Assembly: GCA_002507425.1 (NCBI GenBank)
Contig: DAZU01000094.1
Coordinates: 552 to 13,543, forward strand
Reading direction: 5' to 3'
Source: Euryarchaeota archaeon UBA53
GTDB taxonomy: Archaea; Thermoplasmatota; Poseidoniia; Poseidoniales; Poseidoniaceae
DNA: 12,992 nt
The translations under genes and the position numbers were made by a program. Under the pieces are notes generated by a model. The model did not search any database and was not told the DNA's origin. It saw nothing but the letters and a program-made list of their open reading frames with translations. Below, in pieces: positions 1-5,464 of the stretch (position 1 is its first letter; each line of letters opens with the position of its first letter).

Positions 1-603
1 TAGCACCTTATTCATCCATTGTAACTTGATTAGTTTTCGATTTTTGTTAGTTACTCCGGACCAATGCCCGACCTGTTTTGTTGTAAATCCGACCAACTCA
101 ACTTCGTCCGCTCCTAATGCCAAAGCAACGCAAACTGCTCGATCTCCGTCTGTAAAGCCTCCCGGATTATGCATGCCATCTATCTTATACGGAGTTTGAT
201 GAGTCATCAACACCTCTTGGTTTTGATCGATTAGAGATAATATCCTATTCCACGACGAATGATTGTCTCCATGTGCGTGTAAGCAAATTGGTATCCCTTT
301 ATTCAGGGCCTTTTCAATATACGGAGAGCCATCCCCATCTGTTACAATAAGCATCACTTTCGAATAGTCTTCAATCGCACCGATTGCCCCATCAGCCACG
401 ACTGTTGGATTTGACAAAACAAGATTTTCAGGAGCTGCTGCTCCGACCACTGTTACCTTACCCTTAAAATTAATATTAGGGTGAGGATTTTTACACTTGG
501 CAACTAGTTGTAGAGCGCTACTGTAATCATCCTCAATTGACCAACCAAAGTAATCGCGTATCTCATCTTGGATGCTAACCAAACTCAAATCTACTGGTTG
601 CAT
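1..603 (-). CDS. mptE: 6-hydroxymethyl-7,8-dihydropterin pyrophosphokinase (MptE-like, DUF115), C-terminus cut by window edge
   Basis: The family transfers pyrophosphate from ATP to 6-hydroxymethyl-7,8-dihydropterin in archaeal pterin (tetrahydromethanopterin- or folate-type) cofactor synthesis, in the cytoplasm. The 201 visible residues carry the typical DUF115 motifs: VTDGDG at 87-92, HAHGDN at 109-114, NPGGFTDGDRA at 146-156, a strand ELVGF at 169-173 and GHWSG at 179-183. The first 40 residues (helical, with DYFGW and DDYSSALQL) match the usual N-terminal helix of the family, which supports the ATG at 603. The frame is open to base 1 without a stop, so a few dozen C-terminal residues probably lie outside the window. 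It is divergent from priL with 68 bases between the starts. Family assignment is firm; the exact end product (methanopterin-like or folate-like) cannot be told from this gene. I derived this translation by hand. Confidence 0.88.
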   Translation of the reverse strand, partial: MQPVDLSLVSIQDEIRDYFGWSIEDDYSSALQLVAKCKNPHPNINFKGKVTVVGAAAPENLVLSNPTVVADGAIGAIEDYSKVMLIVTDGDGSPYIEKALNKGIPICLHAHGDNHSSWNRILSLIDQNQEVLMTHQTPYKIDGMHNPGGFTDGDRAVCVALALGADEVELVGFTTKQVGHWSGVTNKNRKLIKLQWMNKVL

Positions 604-671
604 CAAACTACCCAACAAATATCCCCAAATGAAAGCGAGGGTTCAAATGCTTCGAGCAATAGAGGCCCTAC
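604..671. promoter_or_regulatory. divergent intergenic region between mptE and priL
   Basis: These 68 bases separate two divergent starts and must hold both 5' signals. On the + strand AGAGG at 661-665 lies 6 bases before the GTG of priL and can act as a Shine-Dalgarno motif. On the - strand an AT-rich stretch around 614-622 (GGATATTTG read on that strand) is the best TATA-like candidate for mptE, but it is close to the start. I see no convincing consensus TATA box for priL. Confidence 0.35.
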
Positions 672-1811
672 GTGCCAAAACCTCTTACCATTCCTGACCT
701 CTCAGATGAGGTCACACTGGCAAGGTATCCATTCCTGCCTCAAGCTAAGGCTTGGATTGCACAAATGGCTTCTAGACATGGGATAGATCTTGATGAACTG
801 CTGGAAGGAGGAATGATGGAAAGGGCAAGAATCAGAGCTCGCTCTAGACTTGTTGATTCTGTTGATAGCAAAGATGGTGTAGGTATTGCTTCCATTGGAG
901 ATATACACACTGAAGAAGGGAGAATACTCGAAGCCTTTTCGTTCTACTATGCACGATTAGTGGTAGGGGCGAGTGAAGATGAACGATTAATCTCTAGATG
1001 GGCTCAAGCAGAAGCAGAGAGGGCCCAGCAAATACTGGAAAACGACCCAAATTTAGCGACTATTGCTCAGGTATATCTTAGTGAAGTGGAATGTGTTGAA
1101 GGTGTCTGGAAAATTGGCTTAGCCGATTTTACCGAGCTATGTACTGGGATCACGGGTTCACGCTGGAGATTACCAAACTGCGACATAAGTGGAGGTTGGG
1201 TTACTCTTTATGATGAAGGGGAAAAATATCCTTCCAAAAGAAAAGTCGCTAGATTGTTAAGAGAAAGAATGAAGCAAGAAATCAAAAACGACGCAGTTGC
1301 AAAGATGGAAAAAATGGACTCTAGTCTGTTAATAAGACTCTCTGAGCCTGTTGGCATGGTAAGAGGTCTTGTTGCAAGTAAAACGGCAGAAACAATAGCA
1401 CTAATCGGTGCGGGTGAAGATTTCTGGCCTCCTTGTATGACAAAGGCTGTATCGGAATTAGCCGAGGGAGTTAACCTAAACCACTTTGGTAGGGTTTTCC
1501 TTGGTTCTATGTCTCGGTGCCTTGGATTACCTATTGAAACAACTGTGGACTTTTTTAGAACAGCGCCAGATTTCGACGAAGGCACTACAACTTACCAAGT
1601 CAGTCACCTCTATGATAGAGAATATACGCCATCTGGGTGCTCGAAGTTGAAAATTAATCACAACTGTGGGGTAAAGCCGGGAGATGACAGACTTTGTGAT
1701 CAATCCTGGATGGATCACCCTCTGAAATATATCAGAGCAAAACAGCGTAGAAGAAAGCAACAGCAAGATGTGGAAGCTAAGTTAGGAGTAACCAAGACAG
1801 GCGATGCTTGA
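672..1811 (+). CDS. priL: DNA primase large subunit PriL with [4Fe-4S] domain
   Basis: This is the regulatory subunit of the archaeal/eukaryotic-type primase. It pairs with the catalytic small subunit PriS to synthesise primers for replication. The 379-residue length is typical. The N-terminal helical domain has the usual YPFL signature at 19-22. The C-terminal domain has the four cysteines expected to hold an iron-sulfur cluster: Cys255 (in WPPC), Cys323 (SGC), Cys332 (NC) and Cys342 (LC). It also has the conserved TTYQVSHLY stretch at 306-314 and HPLKYI at 349-354. The start is a GTG preceded by AGAGG at a 6-base distance; no earlier good start is seen. The last ~25 residues are a basic, Gln-rich tail. 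It runs in the same direction as the DUF373 gene 46 bases downstream and may be co-transcribed with it. priS is not in the window. Confidence 0.93.
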   Translation: MPKPLTIPDLSDEVTLARYPFLPQAKAWIAQMASRHGIDLDELLEGGMMERARIRARSRLVDSVDSKDGVGIASIGDIHTEEGRILEAFSFYYARLVVGASEDERLISRWAQAEAERAQQILENDPNLATIAQVYLSEVECVEGVWKIGLADFTELCTGITGSRWRLPNCDISGGWVTLYDEGEKYPSKRKVARLLRERMKQEIKNDAVAKMEKMDSSLLIRLSEPVGMVRGLVASKTAETIALIGAGEDFWPPCMTKAVSELAEGVNLNHFGRVFLGSMSRCLGLPIETTVDFFRTAPDFDEGTTTYQVSHLYDREYTPSGCSKLKINHNCGVKPGDDRLCDQSWMDHPLKYIRAKQRRRKQQQDVEAKLGVTKTGDA

Positions 1812-1857
1812 TGAATAGGAAGCGCGTCAGCGTTAACAAAGCCGGGGGTGGGAGGCG

Positions 1858-2976
1858 ATGACAAGGACACTTGTTTTGACAGTTGATAGAGATAACGATC
1901 TTGGTATAAAAACAGCGATAAGAGGCCCAGTTGTAGGAAGAAAACCCGTTCTTACTGCTGCATTGAGGCTTGGTATCGCAGATCCTGAAGAGAGTGATAC
2001 AAATGCTATTCTTGGCGCACTTCACCAACACGACAACCTCGCGGAAAGTGGGAGTGAAAGTGATGAGGTTGAAATTGCAATTTTAACCGGGGATGAAAAA
2101 GTGGGCGTTAGATCCGACAGAGCAATTGCTGCTCAGTTAGAAGAAGTCGTTACAGAGTTTCAACCTGACCAGGCAATCCTAGTCACAGATGGTGCGGAAG
2201 ATGAGGCCGTTTTGCCAATTATTCAAAGTCAGGTCAGAATTGACCATGTAGAGAAAATAATAGTAAAGCAGTCTAAGGGAATTGAAGGCACTTATTACTA
2301 CATTGTTAAAGCCCTTGAGGATCCAAAGTGGAGAGCAAAAATGCTAGTTCCACTTGGAGCAATTATGGCTATTTTTGGCTTAGGAGTCATGTTGCCAAAT
2401 GCACTTGGCGGTGTGGTGATAGGGTCGCTTCCTCTGGTATTCGGGTTGTTCATTCTCTCCAAGGGATTGGGACTTGAGGCAACGGTCGGAAGGGTGGCGC
2501 AGGAAATGCGAGAGAATGCTGATGCTGCAATGTTCTCATCCTTGTTGTGGACAGCCACCGTTTTCAGTGCTATTTTCGCTGTTGCAACTGGGTATGACTC
2601 TTACATTGATGCAGCGCCTACATCAAACTACTCTGTTGTTTGGATTGGAGTTGTGCATGCGGCCCTCGCATGGATTGTAATTGCGTTTCTCACCTCAACA
2701 GCAGGTTTTATGTTGCTTCGCCTGAAGAAAGGTTCATTTTCTGGAAGGTTGGTCGTTTTGAGCGTTTTTGGAATGGTCGTGTATTCATTCCTTAACCAGG
2801 GATTAAGTATTGCTGAAGAGGTTTTGACTGGGAAAAGTTACGAGTTTACTGTCAGCCGTATTTGGGAAGATATGCTAGAGCCGCTGATGTGGATTGCCGT
2901 TCTTTGGGTTACTTCAACAATTGTAAGAGCAGTGCAGGCAAGGCAAGCACAGGCAGAGCGTTATTGGGGAATTTAG
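1858..2976 (+). CDS. DUF373 family archaeal membrane protein
   Basis: This is a member of the widespread archaeal DUF373 family, whose function is not established. The cytosolic N-terminal ~160 residues carry the family signature: TVDRDNDLG at 8-16, RGPVVGR at 22-28, ADPEESDTNAI at 41-51, ILTGDEKVG at 75-83, ILVTDGAEDE at 107-116 and VKQSKGIEGTYYYI at 136-149. The rest is membrane-embedded, with about six hydrophobic segments near 161-179, 183-203, 224-245, 259-285, 297-318 and 339-356, ending in a short basic/Gln-rich tail. The 372 residues are normal for the family. The ATG at 1858 follows a very G-rich stretch (1844-1856, including GGAGG) that can act as ribosome-binding site. The gene lies 46 bases after priL on the same strand. 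Its stop abuts the stop of the convergent zinc-ribbon gene. Confidence 0.9.
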   Translation: MTRTLVLTVDRDNDLGIKTAIRGPVVGRKPVLTAALRLGIADPEESDTNAILGALHQHDNLAESGSESDEVEIAILTGDEKVGVRSDRAIAAQLEEVVTEFQPDQAILVTDGAEDEAVLPIIQSQVRIDHVEKIIVKQSKGIEGTYYYIVKALEDPKWRAKMLVPLGAIMAIFGLGVMLPNALGGVVIGSLPLVFGLFILSKGLGLEATVGRVAQEMRENADAAMFSSLLWTATVFSAIFAVATGYDSYIDAAPTSNYSVVWIGVVHAALAWIVIAFLTSTAGFMLLRLKKGSFSGRLVVLSVFGMVVYSFLNQGLSIAEEVLTGKSYEFTVSRIWEDMLEPLMWIAVLWVTSTIVRAVQARQAQAERYWGI

Positions 2977-3411
2977 CTAAGAGTAAAACACAGCCTCGTG
3001 CATACACTGAGGACATATTACCTTGATTGGCCTTACATCTGGAATTCCTAGTGGTGCGGAGCAGGCCGGGCACAGAATAGCTTGATTAACCTTAGATTGA
3101 TTGCTTATTCCTTCCTCAGATGGATTGTATTTCATTCTAAATTGGTCGGGATTATCGATATACTTCGGAGCTGAATTAAGTGGCTTTGCTAGGTCCAAGT
3201 CTACCAGCTCTTTACTCGATACCGGGCTGAAATTTACGTTATTTGTGTCGGCATTAAACATTGATGTATCCCCTGACTTGTATGCCTCTATCAGTGACTC
3301 AATTTCTGATAATCCGATGTTATATTTTCTACTCGCTGAATCCATTTCCAACATTAGGTCATAGCCTTCCATTTTTGCTAACCTTTCCATCACGTCTTTG
3401 GGAATGGCCAT
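2977..3411 (-). CDS. small protein with C-terminal zinc ribbon, function unknown
   Basis: A 144-residue soluble protein that I do not recognise beyond its zinc ribbon. Residues 1-48 look helical and charged (MAIPKDVMERLAKMEGYD and onward), 50-110 is a low-complexity Asn/Ser/Pro-rich linker, and 111-144 is a compact ribbon with Cys114-x2-Cys117 and Cys133-x2-Cys136 around an LGIPDVRPIKV strand. That is the pattern of a four-cysteine zinc site. An ATG seven codons upstream (3432) is in frame, but the ATG at 3411 is preceded by a perfect GGAGGT three bases away, so I take the shorter form. No membrane segment or signal peptide is seen. It converges on the DUF373 gene with no bases between the stop codons. 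A role in nucleic-acid or protein binding is possible but only inferred from the ribbon. Confidence 0.8.
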   Translation of the reverse strand: MAIPKDVMERLAKMEGYDLMLEMDSASRKYNIGLSEIESLIEAYKSGDTSMFNADTNNVNFSPVSSKELVDLDLAKPLNSAPKYIDNPDQFRMKYNPSEEGISNQSKVNQAILCPACSAPLGIPDVRPIKVICPQCMHEAVFYS

Positions 3412-3414
3412 ATT

Positions 3415-3420
3415 ACCTCC
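3415..3420 (-). promoter_or_regulatory. Shine-Dalgarno motif of the zinc-ribbon gene
   Basis: Read on the - strand this is GGAGGT, three bases before the ATG at 3411. It is the strongest ribosome-binding match in the window and decides the start against the upstream in-frame ATG at 3432. Confidence 0.7.
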
Positions 3421-3432
3421 GAGTGTCTTCAT

Positions 3433-3631
3433 GTCATTGAAGGTTCGGAATTATTGATTGGATCGGTTTTGCAAAGAGGTAGCGCTTATGCCAACTGTTG
3501 AATTAGACAATTTTCCAATTACAAAGCTTCAAGATAAAATATCGTCTTGTGTCAAATTTTTATCGTGTCGGACATTTTGTAAAATTTGTACTTTGAGCAA
3601 ATTTCAACAACTCACGCTCCAACGCAGAAGT
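3433..3631. promoter_or_regulatory. AT-rich divergent intergenic region with inverted repeats
   Basis: This region separates the zinc-ribbon gene from the unrecognised + strand gene. It is AT-rich and contains a perfect 8-base inverted repeat, CAAATTTT (3553-3560) and AAAATTTG (3581-3588), with a third copy of CAAATTT at 3598-3604. Shorter pairs surround them: CAAAG (3522-3526) with CTTTG (3591-3595), and CAAGA (3530-3534) with TCTTG (3545-3549). A TATA-like TTTTTAT lies at 3557-3563. The frame of the downstream gene stays open through this region back to a TTG at 3458. An ATG at 3488 with GAGGT upstream could start a longer protein. However, the 48 residues it would add contain no Gly or Ala and four Cys, so I read this part as non-coding. 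Confidence 0.45.
3553..3588. repeat. inverted repeat CAAATTTT / AAAATTTG
   Basis: Two perfect 8-base arms are separated by 20 bases, upstream of the gene at 3632. It could be an operator for a dimeric regulator or a stem in a leader transcript. The arms are AT-only except for one base, so chance occurrence in AT-rich DNA is a real alternative. Confidence 0.4.
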
Positions 3632-4426
3632 ATGTCCTCTTCGCCCCGTCTTTGGCCGAATCCTCCAAGTAACTCTCCTTTACCATTACCTAAAGGCCCT
3701 ATTCTTTTTACAAATAGTGAAATTCTTGAATTGGATTTTCCTGATATGCCAAAAGGCGCTAGCATAGATCTGGAAGGTCTTAGAGAATATATTGGAGGGT
3801 TTAGACTGAATAATGGTAAGTTCTTGAGAGAAATCATGGATTTCAGCAACAGTAAGCCCATGCTAATTGCAGGAGAATTGGCTAACCCATACAGATTGTG
3901 CGATATCATGGTGGGGAGCATGCCAATTATACCAGTCCGACTTGAAAATATTTGCAGAACATATGCGGATAATCTTGATTCCAGAGAAATTACTCCTGGA
4001 ATCCATCATATTACCATAGCAAGGTCAATTGGATGGTGGGAATCTAGTTTTATTACATTAGTTGACTTATCTGAAATGAAAAAAATGGTAAGCTGGTTAG
4101 ACAATAATAATCCTAGTACTTGGGCACCAAAACGACTCGCTGAAGGCACGGTAAGGTTAGAAAATGATATGATGATCATGGCACCTAGAATAGAGGATGT
4201 TTCATGGGATGGCGATGAAGAGAGTATCAATTGCAATATGCCCAGTGCAAATGGGCCTGCAATTGATCTATCATCGCTTATTGTCCCTATCAACACAAGG
4301 CAAGGGTGTTACAATCACCGAGGAAGGATTGTGAAATGTAGACATCACCCTCAAACTGAATTCCATGAGAACCTATTCCGTAGAGGATCCTCGTTCAAAT
4401 GGGACCAGATTCTTACCTATCTTTGA
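3632..4426 (+). CDS. hypothetical protein, no recognised family
   Basis: A 264-residue soluble protein that I cannot place. It begins with a Pro/Ser-rich leader (1-24) without a signal peptide. A mixed alpha/beta stretch follows (25-190) with notable segments LEGLREYIGGF (47-57), PMLIAGELANPYRL (76-89), a hydrophobic VGSMPIIPVRL (94-104) and SIGWWESSFITLVDL (132-146). The C-terminus has Cys226, Cys236, His238, His239 and His245, which could form a metal site; that is inference only. No transmembrane helix is evident. The start is uncertain: the open frame reaches back to 3458, and the ATG at 3488 has a GAGGT seven bases before it, but the added residues look non-coding. The gene ends 93 bases before the winged-helix gene and may be transcribed separately. 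Confidence 0.6.
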   Translation: MSSSPRLWPNPPSNSPLPLPKGPILFTNSEILELDFPDMPKGASIDLEGLREYIGGFRLNNGKFLREIMDFSNSKPMLIAGELANPYRLCDIMVGSMPIIPVRLENICRTYADNLDSREITPGIHHITIARSIGWWESSFITLVDLSEMKKMVSWLDNNNPSTWAPKRLAEGTVRLENDMMIMAPRIEDVSWDGDEESINCNMPSANGPAIDLSSLIVPINTRQGCYNHRGRIVKCRHHPQTEFHENLFRRGSSFKWDQILTYL

Positions 4427-4519
4427 TTTAGATTCATATGTTTGATTTACCATTATCTATTGGGCACCCTTGGACATCCCTAGTGTGTAGAAAAATACTC
4501 AACAAGTCGATATAATATC
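4427..4519 (+). promoter_or_regulatory. promoter region for the amino-sugar operon
   Basis: A 93-base gap precedes the winged-helix gene. An A-rich GAAAAATACT at 4489-4498 is centred about 26 bases before the ATG at 4520. This is the spacing expected for a TATA box driving a leaderless archaeal transcript, and no Shine-Dalgarno motif is visible before this ATG. A second AT stretch, GATATAATAT (4508-4517), touches the start codon and is too close to be its TATA box. Confidence 0.35.
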
Positions 4520-4768
4520 ATGACTGGAAGAGGGTCGCAGAAAGTCGCTAGATTAGAGAGATTAAAATTTGAGATTATTGAATATATCTCAAGGAACCCT
4601 GGCTGCTCGGCCGCAGACATAGTTGATTATTTATCAAATACGAAACGTATGAGAAATCATGGATTAACCTCCCGAAAAGTTGGATTCTTTATTCCCAGAT
4701 ATCTCAAGAATGCAGTAATGTTTACTCTAGACAGTTCAACTGGGAAGAGAATTTACAGTGTTGCGTGA
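4520..4768 (+). CDS. small winged-helix DNA-binding protein
   Basis: An 82-residue basic protein with the outline of a winged helix-turn-helix domain. Helix 1 is near 12-25 (LERLKFEIIEYIS). The turn PGCSAADIVDYLS (27-39) resembles the second helix of MarR/ArsR-like domains. A recognition-helix candidate SRKVGFFIPRYLKN lies at 51-64, followed by a beta wing at 66-80 (VMFTLDSSTGKRIYS). It consists of this domain alone, with no effector domain. It is the first gene before the acetyltransferase and mutase and ends 35 bases before the next ATG; the downstream frame also has a GTG at 4765 that would overlap its stop by four bases. It could regulate its own operon, but the sequence does not show a target. 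An RNA- or protein-binding role cannot be excluded. Confidence 0.7.
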   Translation: MTGRGSQKVARLERLKFEIIEYISRNPGCSAADIVDYLSNTKRMRNHGLTSRKVGFFIPRYLKNAVMFTLDSSTGKRIYSVA

Positions 4769-4803
4769 AAAGGTCAAATCATTCCTACATCTGGGTAGTG
4801 GTA

Positions 4804-5460
4804 ATGGCAGGACCAACTTGGGCAGAACTATGGCCATCTCTTGACCCAAGTTCAAGAAATATACCTCAGTTTACAGAAGGCAATGTTTGGAACGCCCTGA
4901 TGGATTTGAAATCACAATTGGACAGCCTACTGAATAATATTGGAAGCAACGAAAGAAATGATGTAAGCATAGACTCATCCAAGGGACGGGTATTCATATC
5001 AGACTCAGCTAAGATTGGACCGAGTGTTCATATCATTGGGCCCGCATACATAGGGCCAGATGCTGAGATTCGACATGGAGCATACGTTCGTGAATATTCG
5101 TGGATCTGTGATTCTGCTTTGGTAGGTCATGCTAGTGAAGTCAAGCATAGTATTCTTCTACCTAATTCAAAGGCACCTCATTTTAATTATGTGGGAGATT
5201 CGATTTTGGGACCAAATGTGAATTTAGGAGCTGGCGTGAAACTTTCAAACCTAAGAAACGATGGGGGCGAGGTACACACTATCATCGAAGGCTCTAGAGT
5301 CCCAACTGGACTAAGGAAGTTCGGTGCAATTATTGGAGAGAACTCACAGCTAGGTTGCAATGCTGTAACAAACCCTGGTGTGGTTTTGGGAGCTAATTGC
5401 AATGTAATGCCGAACACTACTGTTACAGGAGTGTATGGGCCCAATTCAAAAATTGGGTGA
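4804..5460 (+). CDS. stand-alone left-handed beta-helix glucosamine-1-phosphate N-acetyltransferase (GlmU C-terminal-like)
   Basis: Predicted to acetylate glucosamine-1-phosphate with acetyl-CoA, the step after GlmM in UDP-GlcNAc synthesis. The protein is 218 residues. Residues 1-45 are a helical N-terminal part with the PQFTEGNVWNAL stretch (21-32) seen in related bacterial beta-helix proteins. From ~60 to the end it is hexapeptide-repeat beta-helix. The catalytic region aligns with the GlmU acetyltransferase domain: His126 in APHFNYVGDS matches the catalytic His363 of E. coli GlmU, Tyr129 matches Tyr366, and Asn149 after LGAGVKLS matches Asn386. The N-terminal uridylyltransferase domain of bifunctional GlmU is absent, so another protein must make UDP-GlcNAc. 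I prefer ATG 4804, where the fold begins; a GTG at 4765 would overlap the previous stop. Its stop lies inside the ribosome-binding motif of the mutase gene. Acetylation of another sugar phosphate is possible. Confidence 0.82.
   Translation: MAGPTWAELWPSLDPSSRNIPQFTEGNVWNALMDLKSQLDSLLNNIGSNERNDVSIDSSKGRVFISDSAKIGPSVHIIGPAYIGPDAEIRHGAYVREYSWICDSALVGHASEVKHSILLPNSKAPHFNYVGDSILGPNVNLGAGVKLSNLRNDGGEVHTIIEGSRVPTGLRKFGAIIGENSQLGCNAVTNPGVVLGANCNVMPNTTVTGVYGPNSKIG
5455..5460 (+). promoter_or_regulatory. Shine-Dalgarno motif of the mutase gene, overlapping the acetyltransferase stop
   Basis: GGGTGA lies four bases before the ATG at 5465, and its last three bases are the stop codon of the acetyltransferase. 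This indicates translational coupling. It also selects ATG 5465, which directly precedes the conserved FGTDGIRG, over the in-frame ATG at 5435. Confidence 0.65.
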
Positions 5461-5464
5461 TTTC

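Noticed and set aside
568..786. Small + strand open frame overlapping the mptE and priL starts
   Set aside because: It overlaps priL in another frame and crosses the antisense of mptE. Its translation is low in acidic residues, and it has no motif or conserved look.
3458..3487. TTG start giving a 322-residue version of the unrecognised protein
   Set aside because: No ribosome-binding site fits it, and the added residues look non-coding. Better starts are the ATGs at 3488 or 3632.
4508..4517. GATATAATAT as the TATA box of the winged-helix gene
   Set aside because: It ends two bases before the start codon. An archaeal TATA box should lie roughly 25 bases before the transcript start.
5435..5464. 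Upstream ATG for the mutase, adding ten residues
   Set aside because: Ten residues before FGTDGIRG are not typical of the family. The ATG at 5465 has GGGTGA at a suitable distance.
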